A stretch of 64,000 nt of DNA from Actinomadura livida (GTDB lineage: Bacteria; Actinomycetota; Actinomycetes; Streptosporangiales; Streptosporangiaceae). Shown in pieces: positions 34,184-42,722 of this stretch. Below the pieces are notes generated by a model. That model had not been told where the DNA came from and did not search any database. It saw only the letters and a list, made by a program, of their open reading frames with translations. The stretch spans positions 168,932 to 232,931 of the forward strand of contig NZ_BMRO01000006.1 of the NCBI RefSeq assembly GCF_014648675.1, given 5' to 3'. Every line of letters begins with the position of its first letter. Position 1 is the first letter of the stretch. Both the position numbers and the translations under genes were made by a program.

Positions 34184-35080
34184 TTACGGGATGCGGATGG
34201 TGCGGAAGAAGTAGCGCAGCCGCCAGGGGCGCCGGCCGCGGATCCGGACCTTGCCGGTGAGTACCGCCCGCGGCTTGCCGACGCGGTGGAACAGCATCAG
34301 GTTGAGCGTCACCGGGTCGAACGAGACGCGTACGTCGGGTCTGCGGCCGGGGCGTTCGACCGTGACCCGGCCGTTGTGGACGACGACGGTGACCGGTGTG
34401 GTGTGGCGGGAGCGGAACTCCGCCACCAGCCGGCCGGTCCGCACCGGTTCACCGGTCTCCGGGATTTCCAGGATGTGACCGGCTCCGTAGGTGGTGACTC
34501 CGACGAAGAACAACTCCAGGAACCATGCCGCGTCCTCCGGCGGGATGGACCATGGCTGCCGCACGGCACGTGCGATGTCGCGTCCGTGGATGAGGATCTC
34601 GTTGAGCAGATGGGCGAGCAGCCCGGCGGCCGGTACGCGGGAGCCTCCCAGCCACGGCAGCGGCGTATCCGGTGCGGTCTCGGCGGTTGCCGAGAGCAGG
34701 GCGCCGATTCTCTCGCGCAGCAGGTCGGCGAGTCTCCCGGGGTCTCGTTCGGTGAGTTCCCGCAGATCGGCCGCGTTCATTTCCGCCACGGTGTCCAGCG
34801 TGGTGTCGGCCATGCGGCCGGGCGGCCTCGTCTCCGGAGCGCGCTCAGGATCGGTGGACGTTATCGGGACGTAGAGCCCGGCGATATTGGTGACGTGTGC
34901 GGCGACGTCGGTGACGGACCATTCCGACGTCGCTCTCACGTTCGGGTCCGGCACTGACGAGACCAGGTTCGCGAATCGGTCGGTGGCGGCTTCCAGGGCG
35001 GTACGGACCCTTGTCCATGACTCCTCGGAGATCACCGGCGGCCAATCGGCGGACTGCCGGTCCATCGTCGCAGGACACAT
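34184..35080 (-). CDS. DinB/maleylpyruvate-isomerase-like protein with SCP2 tail
   Basis: A 298-residue protein. Residues about 15-195 form a DinB-like four-helix bundle of the mycothiol-dependent maleylpyruvate isomerase (MDMPI) type; SVTDVAAHVTNIAG and LLAHLLNEILIHGRDIA carry the histidines expected for metal binding. Residues 205-298 resemble a sterol-carrier-protein-2 fold (VRVSFDPVTLNLMLFHRVGK). It may use mycothiol for isomerisation or detoxification of an electrophile. The ATG at 35080 has GGGAGG at six-base spacing; ATG 35086 has none. It is divergent from the FMN monooxygenase gene at the left edge of the enediyne cluster. Confidence 0.8.
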   Translation of the reverse strand: MCPATMDRQSADWPPVISEESWTRVRTALEAATDRFANLVSSVPDPNVRATSEWSVTDVAAHVTNIAGLYVPITSTDPERAPETRPPGRMADTTLDTVAEMNAADLRELTERDPGRLADLLRERIGALLSATAETAPDTPLPWLGGSRVPAAGLLAHLLNEILIHGRDIARAVRQPWSIPPEDAAWFLELFFVGVTTYGAGHILEIPETGEPVRTGRLVAEFRSRHTTPVTVVVHNGRVTVERPGRRPDVRVSFDPVTLNLMLFHRVGKPRAVLTGKVRIRGRRPWRLRYFFRTIRIP

Positions 35081-35239
35081 GGGCATCCTCCCGTCGCGCC
35101 GCCGGTGGCGCGCATGTGCGGCCGGCGGGGTCACCGCGCATACCGCGGGTGCCCGTGTGCGATGAAACTAGCCGTGTCGGCGGGTCAGGGGCAAGTGTTC
35201 AGCAATGACCTTTTCAGAAATGCACCGGCCTGAGCTTTC

Positions 35240-35269
35240 TTGACGATATTCATGGGCAGGTTCTAGGCT
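35240..35269 (+). promoter_or_regulatory. Candidate promoter of FMN-monooxygenase gene
   Basis: TTGACG (35240-35245) and TAGGCT (35264-35269) with an 18-bp spacer form an actinobacterial sigma-HrdB-like promoter on the plus strand, leaving an untranslated leader of about 63 bases before the ATG at 35339. Confidence 0.5.
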
Positions 35270-35338
35270 CCGCAATATCTCATTTCCTTGCAAAGGGTCA
35301 GCGGAAACGCCGGCCCGCTTTTGAGAAGGACGCGGATC

Positions 35339-36565
35339 ATGACCACGACCACCGAGCGGCAGACCGGGGAACTGGGCGGCGATCCCACGACGCCCGGCGA
35401 GTGGATTGACCGCGCGCGCCGGGTGGCCGGGATACTCGCCGGCGACGCCGCGCAGCGGGACCGGGACGGAAAGGCGCCCTACCGGGAGGTCGAGCTGCTG
35501 AAGGAGAGCGGGCTGGTGACGCTGCTCGGCCCGGCGGCGCACGGCGGCGGCGGGGAGACCTGGACGACGGCGCTTCGGGTGTGCAGGGAGGTGTCCAAGG
35601 CGGACGGCTCGGTGGGCCAGCTGCTGGGGTACCACTATCTGTGGTCCTGGGCTACGCGTTTCTTCGGCACGGAGGAGCAGATCGCCCGCGACGAAGAGCG
35701 TTATACGCGCAACCGCTATTTCTACGGCGGCGCCATTAATCCCAGGGACAAGGACATCGTCGCGACCGACGAAGGGGACGCTCTCCGGCTCAACGGCGGC
35801 AAGTCGTTCGCTTCGGGCAGCCTGGTGTCGGACCTGACCTGCCTGACCTGCGCGCTGGAGGACGGCAGCAGGCTCTTCGTCATCGTGGACTCGAAGTCGC
35901 CGGGCCTGGTCTACAACCACGACTGGGACAACATGGGCCAGCGCCTGACGGAATCGGGCAGCATCACCGCCACGGACCTGATCGTGCCGTGGAACGACGC
36001 CATCGGCGACGCCGAGAAGAAGAGCACGCCCATGGTGTACGGCTCGCTCTCACTTCTCACGCTCCAGCTCGTCATGACGAACCTGTATCTCGGGATCGCG
36101 GAAGGCGCCATGGAGTCGGCCGCCGAATACACCCGCACCAAGACGCGGCCCTGGCCGTACGGCGGCGACGACAAGGACGCGGCGACCGACGAGTGGTACA
36201 TCCTGGAGGCGTACGGGGACTTCCGCTCCAAGCTGTGGGCGGCCGAGGCGCTGATCGAGCAGGTCAACGAGCGGCTCTCCGGCCTGCTGCACGGGCCGCG
36301 GGAGGCCGTCACGATGGAGATGCGGGGAGAGACGGCGGTCCGCATCTCCGCGGCCAAGCAGCGGATCATCCGGGACGGGCTCGACGTGTGCACCCGCGTC
36401 TTCGAGGTGATGGGCGCCAGGTCGACCTCCGCGGCGTACGGGTTCGACCGGTTCTGGCGGAACCTGAGGACGCACAGCCTGCATGACCCGGTGGCCTACA
36501 AGGCACGTGAGGTCGGACGGTACACGCTGCTCGGCGAACTGCCTCAGCCGTCCTTCTACACGTGA
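35339..36565 (+). CDS. Acyl-CoA-dehydrogenase-fold FMN-dependent monooxygenase
   Basis: A 408-residue flavoprotein of the DszC/SfnC type. It follows the acyl-CoA dehydrogenase fold from the N-terminal helices through LNGGKSFASGSLVSD and DWDNMGQRLTESGS to the C-terminal four-helix bundle with YGFDRFWRNLRTHSLHDP. The last block is typical of two-component monooxygenases that take reduced flavin from a separate reductase. The candidate reductase is the HpaC-like gene at 42723-43253. AGAAGGA precedes the ATG. In a natural-product setting it probably hydroxylates or oxidises a pathway intermediate. The substrate is unknown. Confidence 0.85.
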   Translation: MTTTTERQTGELGGDPTTPGEWIDRARRVAGILAGDAAQRDRDGKAPYREVELLKESGLVTLLGPAAHGGGGETWTTALRVCREVSKADGSVGQLLGYHYLWSWATRFFGTEEQIARDEERYTRNRYFYGGAINPRDKDIVATDEGDALRLNGGKSFASGSLVSDLTCLTCALEDGSRLFVIVDSKSPGLVYNHDWDNMGQRLTESGSITATDLIVPWNDAIGDAEKKSTPMVYGSLSLLTLQLVMTNLYLGIAEGAMESAAEYTRTKTRPWPYGGDDKDAATDEWYILEAYGDFRSKLWAAEALIEQVNERLSGLLHGPREAVTMEMRGETAVRISAAKQRIIRDGLDVCTRVFEVMGARSTSAAYGFDRFWRNLRTHSLHDPVAYKAREVGRYTLLGELPQPSFYT

Positions 36566-36663
36566 GCCGGCCGGCTCGCCGGTTCGGGCCCCCGGTACGC
36601 GGTGCGGCCGGGAGGTCCGTGGTGGAGCATGGTCGGCAAGCGAGTCCACCGGAGGTCACGGTC

Positions 36664-37317
36664 GTGAAGCAGCATCGCCGCAATTACGGCCAGTACTGCG
36701 GTCTGGCCGCCGGGCTCGACATCGTCGGCGAGCGCTGGACGCTCCTGATCGTCCGGGAGCTGCTGGCCGGGCCGTGCCGCTACAACGAGCTGCTCGCCAA
36801 CCTGCCGGGCATCGGCACGAACCTGCTGGCCGACCGGCTGAAGTTCCTCACCTCGTGCGGGATCGTCCGCCAGCGGCCCCGCGCGGGCTCGAAACTCCGG
36901 GTCTACGAGCTGACCGAGCAGGGCGAGGGCCTGCGGGAGACGGTGCTCGCCCTGGCCCGCTGGGGCCTCGGCACGCTGGACGAGCCCCTCCCCGGCGACA
37001 TCGTCCGCCCCCGGTGGGCGGCGCTCGCCATCGAGGCGATGATCCAGCGGGACATGGCGGGACCGGACGAGCAGTACGAGTTCCGGATCGGTGACGAGGT
37101 CTTCCACGTGCAGGTGCTCGACGGCGGGGCGACGGTCGTCCACGGGAAGGCGACCACCGAGCCCGCGCTCGTCCTCACCACGGATTCGGTCACCTTCGTC
37201 AAGATCGGCGCCGGGCTGCTGAACCCGCTGGAGGCCACGCTGACCAACCGCCTCGTCCTGGACGGCGCCGAGGACGCGATCATCCGCTGCTCGCGCCTGC
37301 TCGGCCTGATGGCCTAG
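36664..37317 (+). CDS. HxlR-family regulator with C-terminal SCP2-like domain
   Basis: A 217-residue regulator. Residues 1-105 are an HxlR winged helix: NYGQYCGLAAGLDIVGERWT and RYNELLANLPGIGTNLLADR. Residues 120-217 form a sterol-carrier-like beta/alpha domain (FRIGDEVFHVQVLDGGAT to DAIIRCSRLLGLMA) that could bind a hydrophobic ligand. The N-terminal Cys usual in redox-sensing HxlR proteins is present in QYCG. The GTG at 36664 has GGAGGT at seven-base spacing. It lies directly after the monooxygenase gene and may sense the product or an intermediate (inference). Confidence 0.85.
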   Translation: MKQHRRNYGQYCGLAAGLDIVGERWTLLIVRELLAGPCRYNELLANLPGIGTNLLADRLKFLTSCGIVRQRPRAGSKLRVYELTEQGEGLRETVLALARWGLGTLDEPLPGDIVRPRWAALAIEAMIQRDMAGPDEQYEFRIGDEVFHVQVLDGGATVVHGKATTEPALVLTTDSVTFVKIGAGLLNPLEATLTNRLVLDGAEDAIIRCSRLLGLMA

Positions 37318-37374
37318 AGGAGCCGCTCACCATGCGCGCACAGGTCGTGCGAGACGCGTACAAGGGAGGTACCG

Positions 37375-38106
37375 GTGACTGAGGCGTACGTTCGCGAGCC
37401 GGACCCGCCGAACCTCAGCGTCGGCACGCGCGAGTCCTACGCGTTCTCCGTGGAGGCAACGATCGGGCAGCGGAACATGCGCTACCTCATCGGCCGCCGG
37501 TTCGGCGGGCACACGGCCGTCACGGTGCTGCTCGTCTCGCATCCGGCGACCCTCGCCGGCACCCACGTGTGGATCACCGAGGACGCGGCGGCGGGCAGCT
37601 GCCGCGTCGTGACCTACGTGCCCACCATGAAGACGCCGATCCAGCTGGTGGAGCGCCATGTCCTCGGGTGCCTGCCGCTGACCGACATCGGCTACCTGGA
37701 CCTCATGGCCTGGCGCTACCCGGGCCTCGGCCCCGGCCGGGAAGGAGCGCCGGCCGACATCTCGTGGAGCCGGTGGGACGGCGCCTCGGCCCGCAGCTAC
37801 CCCGGGCCGTCCTGCACCCCGGGGCTGACCGTCACCGAGGCGACCGACCGGTCCACCCGCATGGTCGTGGCGCGGGCCGTCGAGCGGCTCGGCACGCCCG
37901 TCCGGCGGTGGGAGGTCCTGGAGCTGGGCGATCCGGACACCGGCCGGCTGCCCCGGCGCATCCGGGTGTCCCGTCCGCAGACCGGGCACTGGACGGAGTT
38001 GCGGCGCACCACCGAGCCGGTGGACGTCCCCGCGGCGGCGTTCGAGACCGGGCCGGACGAGCTCGGCGAGACCATCGAGGCGGCGCTGGACGGTCGGGCC
38101 GCCTGA
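37375..38106 (+). CDS. LolA/lipoprotein-sorting-like domain protein (tentative)
   Basis: A 243-residue protein without signal peptide. Strand-rich pattern with HVWITEDAAAG, SCRVVTYVPTM and late RRIRVSRPQTGHWTELRRTT recalls the outer-membrane-lipoprotein-sorting (LolA-like) domain found in some hydrophobic-ligand-binding proteins, but this is a weak impression and I would accept unknown function. GGGAGGT lies four bases before the GTG at 37375. It follows the HxlR-SCP2 gene after 57 bases in the same direction and probably belongs to that operon. A StrR-type box lies just after its stop. Confidence 0.6.
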   Translation: MTEAYVREPDPPNLSVGTRESYAFSVEATIGQRNMRYLIGRRFGGHTAVTVLLVSHPATLAGTHVWITEDAAAGSCRVVTYVPTMKTPIQLVERHVLGCLPLTDIGYLDLMAWRYPGLGPGREGAPADISWSRWDGASARSYPGPSCTPGLTVTEATDRSTRMVVARAVERLGTPVRRWEVLELGDPDTGRLPRRIRVSRPQTGHWTELRRTTEPVDVPAAAFETGPDELGETIEAALDGRAA

Positions 38107-38130
38107 GCGCGCGGCGGGTCATGGAGAACC

Positions 38131-38159
38131 GTTCAACCTCGGAAGTCTCGCAATCGAGC
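38131..38159. promoter_or_regulatory. StrR-type box, imperfect copy
   Basis: GTTCAACC (38131-38138) and AATCGAGC (38152-38159) form an imperfect 8-13-8 inverted repeat of 29 bp. The site at 58504-58532 has the same length and the same first bases in the spacer (TCG). Unusually, this copy lies between convergent gene ends. Confidence 0.5.
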
Positions 38160-38201
38160 GGCTCGCGCCACCCGGGCCGGGCACGCCGCGGGACGGCCCG
38201 C

Positions 38202-39236
38202 TCACCGGTCCGGTGCGAGGCGGCGGGCGAGCCAGTCCAGTGACATGAGGTGGCGCCGGTCCAGGTCGCCGTGGCCGCCCGGGAAGAGCTCGTAGTGGAC
38301 GGTCTCCTCCCGGACGCCCGCCCTGGTGAGGGCCCGGTCGAACGCCTGCGCGCCGAGGTCGAGGTAGTGCTCGTCGGCTGCTCCGCCGTCCACCCAGATG
38401 CCCCGCATCGACCGCAGCTCGCCGGCGTACCGGGGGACCATCCGGACGGGATCCAGGTCCAGCCAGCGCTGCCAGACCTCCGGGATCAGCATGCCGCTCA
38501 GCGGGTCGAAGGGGATCTCGGGCGTGCCGTCCTGCCGCGCCGAGAAGCAGGCGGACACGCCGTACAGGATGAGCAGGGAGCGGTCCGCGGGCGTCGCCGG
38601 GACGCCGCGCTGCCGGAACTCCTTCCACCAGCGCTGGATGTCCCCGTCGTAGGGCCGCAGGAAGCGGATGCAGCCGAGGAACTTCGCCACGCACGTGTAG
38701 TCGAACAGGGCGTCCCCGGCGTGCGAGGCGAGCCCGCCGAAGAGGTCGGGGCGCAGCATCGGGGTGATCATCGCCCCGTAGCCGCCGCTCGACCTCCCGG
38801 CTGTGCCGCGGTGGTCGCGGTGGGCGAGTGTCCGGTAGTGCCGGTCGACCCACGGCACGATCTCGTCGCACAGGTAGGAGTGGTAGCGGCCGGTGCCCGG
38901 CGAGTCCAGGTACTGGCTTCCTCCGTAGGCGGTCCAGGCGTCGACGTACACGACGATCGCCGGCGGTGCCGCGCCGGAGGCGAACAGCTCGTCCACCGCC
39001 TCGACGAACGTCTTGCGGAACGGCGCGCGGTTGCGCCACATCTCCACGTGCCCCAGGTATCCGTGGAGCATGTAGACGGCCGGGTAGCGGTGGTCCGGCA
39101 TTTCCTCGTAGGACGGCGGGACGTACACCCACAGCGGGCGCCGCCATGGGTCGTCCAGCGGATTGCCGCGAAGCAGCTCGCTCTCGAATACGTGCTCGTC
39201 GAGACGGCCGGACATTCCGGCTGACCACGGAAGCAT
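38202..39236 (-). CDS. Esterase D-type alpha/beta hydrolase
   Basis: A 344-residue cytoplasmic hydrolase of the putative esterase family (PF00756). YPAVYMLHGYLGHVEMW is the oxyanion-side block, GRSSGGYGAM carries the nucleophile (G-x-S-x-G with Ser in RSSGG), and ELFPGGHGDLDRRH near the end carries the catalytic His. The ATG at 39236 has AGGAGG six bases upstream; an ATG at 39242 is abutted by the same sequence and is less likely. It converges with the rightward HxlR operon. A role in hydrolysing an ester or thioester in the enediyne pathway or its self-protection is possible. Confidence 0.85.
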   Translation of the reverse strand: MLPWSAGMSGRLDEHVFESELLRGNPLDDPWRRPLWVYVPPSYEEMPDHRYPAVYMLHGYLGHVEMWRNRAPFRKTFVEAVDELFASGAAPPAIVVYVDAWTAYGGSQYLDSPGTGRYHSYLCDEIVPWVDRHYRTLAHRDHRGTAGRSSGGYGAMITPMLRPDLFGGLASHAGDALFDYTCVAKFLGCIRFLRPYDGDIQRWWKEFRQRGVPATPADRSLLILYGVSACFSARQDGTPEIPFDPLSGMLIPEVWQRWLDLDPVRMVPRYAGELRSMRGIWVDGGAADEHYLDLGAQAFDRALTRAGVREETVHYELFPGGHGDLDRRHLMSLDWLARRLAPDR

Positions 39237-39379
39237 TTCCATCCTCCTGGGCCGTATGCATGCCCGGCGGGCTATCGGCATGCCGGTCAAACATAACCGC
39301 AACATTGATGAATGGCCATTGGCGGTGTTTGACTGCAGGCCGGTGCTGTCATTGAAGTCCGCCAGGGAGAGGAATTGAT

Positions 39380-40681
39380 ATGAACGGCCGGTCGACTTAC
39401 CTCCGAATCGGTCGCCGGCTGGCGCGGATCTGCGGGCTGTGCCTGCTCGCCGGCGGGCGCATGGCCGTCATCGTGCTCACGGCGCGGCGGTCCGCGCGCG
39501 CCCGGCGGCTGACGGCCGAGCTGGTCCGGCTGATCGAACGGCTGGGCGGCGCGTTCATCAAGGCGGGCCAGATCATGGCGACCCGGGTGGACCTGGTGGG
39601 CCCGACCGTGGCGGGCGGGCTCAACCGGCTCCACGACGAGGTGGCCCCGATGACGGCCGCGGCGGCGGCCGGCACCGTGCGCCGCGCCCTCGGCCCGCTG
39701 CCCGGCGAGATCGCGGACGCGCTGGCCCGCCCGCCGGTGGCCAGCGGCTCGATCGCGTCGGTCTACCGGGTGCGGCTGACCGGCCGCACCGTCGCGCTCA
39801 AGGTCCGCCGCCCCGGCGTCGAGGAGGCGATCGGCGCGGACCTCGCCATCATGGGCGTGCTGGCCAGGGCCGTGACCAGGGTCCCCGCCTTCCGCCGGGT
39901 GCCGGTCGCCGAGATCACCGAGCAGATCGGGCGGTGCCTGGTCGGGCAGCTCGACTTCGCCGCCGAGGCGGACAGCCTGCGGCGGATGAAGGAGCTGCTC
40001 GCGCAGATGCCCGAGGTGCGGGTTCCCGCGGTCGTCCCGGAACTCTGCGGGGACGGCGTGATCGCCATGGAGTTCGTCGACGGGCTGGCGCACGCCTCGA
40101 TCGAGCGGCTGCCGGCGCGGGTCCGCGAGGAGGAGGTCGCGGTCCTCGTCCGGGCCGTGTACCACCTGCTGTTCTCCGGCGGCTTCGTGCACGTCGACCT
40201 GCACCAGGGGAACACGTACTTCCGGCCCGACGGGACGGTCGTGCTCCTCGACGCCGGCTTCACCTACACGCTGGGCGCCGAGGCGGCCCGGAGCTTCACC
40301 GGGTTCTTCGGCGGCATGATCGAGGGAGACGGCGAGGGCTGCGCCGACATCCTGCACGCGACCGTGCGGGGGGCGACGTCGGCCGCGGCCATCGACGAAT
40401 TCCGCACCGCGGTCGCCGACCTGGTCAAGCGGAACACGGGGGCGCGGGTCCGGGATTTCAACCTGTCGGTCTTCTGCGTGGAGCTGTTCGATATTCAGCG
40501 CCGCTGCGGGCTCTTCGCCGAACCGGAGTTCATTTTCCCAATGCTCTGCCTGCTCAGTCTCGAAGGGCTGGTGAAGGAGCACCATCCGACGATGGACTTC
40601 CAGATCGAGGCGGCGCCGTACGTCATGGAGAGCCTGCTCGCCGAGCCGCCGGATGAGCAGCGGCGCATTGCCTTGCCATAG
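39380..40681 (+). CDS. UbiB/ABC1-family atypical kinase
   Basis: A 433-residue UbiB-like protein. Family motifs in order: GGAFIKAGQIMATRVD (KxGQ), SGSIASVYRVRL (Ala-rich nucleotide loop, here SGSIAS), the invariant Lys in VALKVRRPG, FAAEADSLRRM, HVDLHQGN (catalytic Asp and Asn) and LDAGFTY, where DAG replaces the usual DFG. A hydrophobic segment lies near residues 20-35. Family members are ATPases that act on quinone or other lipid metabolism. The ATG has AGAGG seven bases upstream. It is followed 64 bases later by a methyltransferase gene, which suggests a small operon, similar to UbiB-UbiE pairing. Confidence 0.85.
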   Translation: MNGRSTYLRIGRRLARICGLCLLAGGRMAVIVLTARRSARARRLTAELVRLIERLGGAFIKAGQIMATRVDLVGPTVAGGLNRLHDEVAPMTAAAAAGTVRRALGPLPGEIADALARPPVASGSIASVYRVRLTGRTVALKVRRPGVEEAIGADLAIMGVLARAVTRVPAFRRVPVAEITEQIGRCLVGQLDFAAEADSLRRMKELLAQMPEVRVPAVVPELCGDGVIAMEFVDGLAHASIERLPARVREEEVAVLVRAVYHLLFSGGFVHVDLHQGNTYFRPDGTVVLLDAGFTYTLGAEAARSFTGFFGGMIEGDGEGCADILHATVRGATSAAAIDEFRTAVADLVKRNTGARVRDFNLSVFCVELFDIQRRCGLFAEPEFIFPMLCLLSLEGLVKEHHPTMDFQIEAAPYVMESLLAEPPDEQRRIALP

Positions 40682-40745
40682 GTTTTCGATAACGCGACCC
40701 TTAACTGGAAAGTCGGAAATTCATCCGATTTCAGAAGGAGTCAGG

Positions 40746-41564
40746 ATGGCAACGCCAACGCAGACCATGGCCGAACGCACGCGCCAGATGTGGACGGCGG
40801 TCGACTACCACCCCATCGCGGTGCAGGACCTCCTGGTGAGCGAACTGCTGGCCCGGGCCGCGGACGTGCACAGCGGGCACCGCGTCCTGGACGTCGCCGC
40901 CGGCACGGGGAACAGCGCCCTCGCCGCGGCCAGGCGCGGCGCGCGGGTGACGGCCACCGACATCGCGGCGAGCGCGCTGGAGACCGCGTCGCGCCGCGCG
41001 GCGGTGGAGGGCCTCGCCCTGGAGGTGGAGGTCGCGGACGCGCAGGAGCTGCCGTTCGAGGACGGCGCATTCGACGTGGTCATGTCGAGCTTCGGGGCCA
41101 TGTACGCGCCGGACCAGCGGCGCGCGGCCGGCGAGCTGCTGCGGGTCTGCCGTCCCGGCGGGCGGATCGCCATGGCGAACTGGACCCCGGACGGCATCGT
41201 GGCGCGGCTCCAGCGGGTCATGGCGTCGGTCATGCCGAAGCCCGCGAAGCCCGCGCCGCGGCCCGCGCCGCCGGTGGCGTGGGGCGGCGAGCAGCACTGC
41301 CGGGAGCTCTTCGGCGACCGGGTGGCCTCGCTCAGCGCCACCGTCCGGGTGCACGAGATGTGCGCGCGGTCGGCGACGGACCAGGTCGAGCTGATGGCCG
41401 GGCATCTCGCGCCCTGGCATTTCGCGACCAGGTCCCTGCCCCCGGAGGCCCTGCGGCAGCTGACCGAGGGTGCGGTCGCCGAGTACGAGCGGGTCAACCG
41501 CGCCACGGACGGGACCCTGGTGGCCCGCGCCGAGTACCTGGAGCTGGTGGCGGTCAAGGCCTGA
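40746..41564 (+). CDS. SAM-dependent methyltransferase (UbiE-like)
   Basis: A 272-residue class I methyltransferase. Motif I is VLDVAAGTGNSALAAARRG, followed by ATDIAASALE (acidic SAM-ribose binding) and the post-motif ADAQELPFEDGAFDVVMSSF; GELLRVCRPGGRIAMANW is the fourth strand region. The AGAAGGAG ribosome-binding site sits seven bases before the ATG. It probably methylates an enediyne intermediate or peripheral group. It converges with the membrane protein gene at 41685, separated by a strong hairpin. Confidence 0.88.
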   Translation: MATPTQTMAERTRQMWTAVDYHPIAVQDLLVSELLARAADVHSGHRVLDVAAGTGNSALAAARRGARVTATDIAASALETASRRAAVEGLALEVEVADAQELPFEDGAFDVVMSSFGAMYAPDQRRAAGELLRVCRPGGRIAMANWTPDGIVARLQRVMASVMPKPAKPAPRPAPPVAWGGEQHCRELFGDRVASLSATVRVHEMCARSATDQVELMAGHLAPWHFATRSLPPEALRQLTEGAVAEYERVNRATDGTLVARAEYLELVAVKA

Positions 41565-41609
41565 CCGGCGGCGCGGGTGCGCGCCGCGCGTCCGGCGTCA
41601 CCGAACGAA

Positions 41610-41644
41610 GGGGCCGGGCCGTCCAGCGCGGACGGCCCGGCCCC
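41610..41644. terminator. 15-bp bidirectional hairpin
   Basis: Bases 41610-41624 (starting GGGGCCGGGCC) pair perfectly with 41630-41644 around an AGCGC loop. It lies between the convergent methyltransferase and membrane-protein genes. It lacks a long T run but is strong enough to terminate in both directions. Confidence 0.75.
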
Positions 41645-41684
41645 TGTTCGTCGCCCGGTGGCTCCGGCGAGTTCGGCCGCGATC

Positions 41685-42635
41685 TCACGCCCAGGGGGCG
41701 ACGGGGTACCAGATCAGCTCTCGGCGTGCCAGGAGACGAACGTCCCAGTAGAGGAACGTGAAGACGCCCGCCACGAGGAAGGCCACACCCGTGATGACGG
41801 CGGCCCGGGCCGGCTTGGCGGCGAACCAGCGCTGGATCCGGCTGCCCGCCAGCAGGGCGAGGGCCATGAAGATGACCGCCAGGATCAGGATGTTGCCCAC
41901 GGACTGGAGCGTGAAGGCGAGGGCTCCGTACAGCGGGTTGTGGCTCTCGGCCGCGTCCCGGAAGAGCTGCCGGAACATCGCGAACGGGCGGCCGATGAGG
42001 AAGCCCCCGATCAGCACGCCCATCAGGACCATCCGGGCGTGCGGGAAGCGTTCCGAGATCCGCGCCATGGGGTCCTTCACGACGCCCAGCGCGGCGAGGC
42101 CGAGATAGATGAGGACCAGGCCGATGACACCGAACACGATCATCGACTGGATGCTCCGCGGGGACAGGCCGGTGCCGGACGGCGCCGTCGAGAACTGCGG
42201 CATGTGCGTCCCGACGAGCCCGACGATGAAGCCGTAGGCGGCGGACACGGTGATCATGCCGGCCGACAGCCAGCCGAGCGGGCGCAGCGTCGCCAGCAGC
42301 CGGCTGCGCACCGACGGCCGCTCGCCCAGCAGGGGCGCGACGGCGCCGAAGGCCGCGATGTTGCACGCGGTGAACGTGCCGCCGAGGCCGGAGGCGAACG
42401 CGAACGCGATCCCGGCGAGAATGCCGGAGATGGGGGTCTCCTTCGCGTCGTGACCGAGCATCGTGTTGGCCACGTTGTCGCCGATGGTCCGGTCCACGAA
42501 TTCCGCGGACCAGACGACGGTGAGCAGGAATCCGGCCAGTACGCTGAGTGCGATGATGCGGCCCCGGCGGGCCGGGAATTGTTGCGGCGCGACAACAGGC
42601 TGCCGCGTTCGCGTACCAGATTCGCCTTTGACCAT
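41685..42635 (-). CDS. Multi-pass membrane protein, CcdA/DsbD-like
   Basis: A 316-residue integral membrane protein with about seven or eight hydrophobic segments. GLGGTFTACNIAAFGAVAPLLG recalls the Cys-bearing first-helix block of CcdA/DsbD electron carriers, but only one Cys is present and the paired Cys is not visible, so redox function is doubtful. GGAGG lies five bases before the ATG at 42635. It is the last gene of the leftward block headed by UnbL, 87 bases after the flavin reductase; an AT-rich stretch at 42672-42722 could supply its own promoter. Transport or membrane sequestration of the warhead is a possibility only. Confidence 0.7.
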   Translation of the reverse strand: MVKGESGTRTRQPVVAPQQFPARRGRIIALSVLAGFLLTVVWSAEFVDRTIGDNVANTMLGHDAKETPISGILAGIAFAFASGLGGTFTACNIAAFGAVAPLLGERPSVRSRLLATLRPLGWLSAGMITVSAAYGFIVGLVGTHMPQFSTAPSGTGLSPRSIQSMIVFGVIGLVLIYLGLAALGVVKDPMARISERFPHARMVLMGVLIGGFLIGRPFAMFRQLFRDAAESHNPLYGALAFTLQSVGNILILAVIFMALALLAGSRIQRWFAAKPARAAVITGVAFLVAGVFTFLYWDVRLLARRELIWYPVAPWA

Positions 42636-42722
42636 GCGAGCCTCCAGGGAGGACGTCCCGTCCGACGGTTCGGATGAATTGTAACGAATTTAGTGCGTCG
42701 AATTATTGATAAATTGCGGTGT

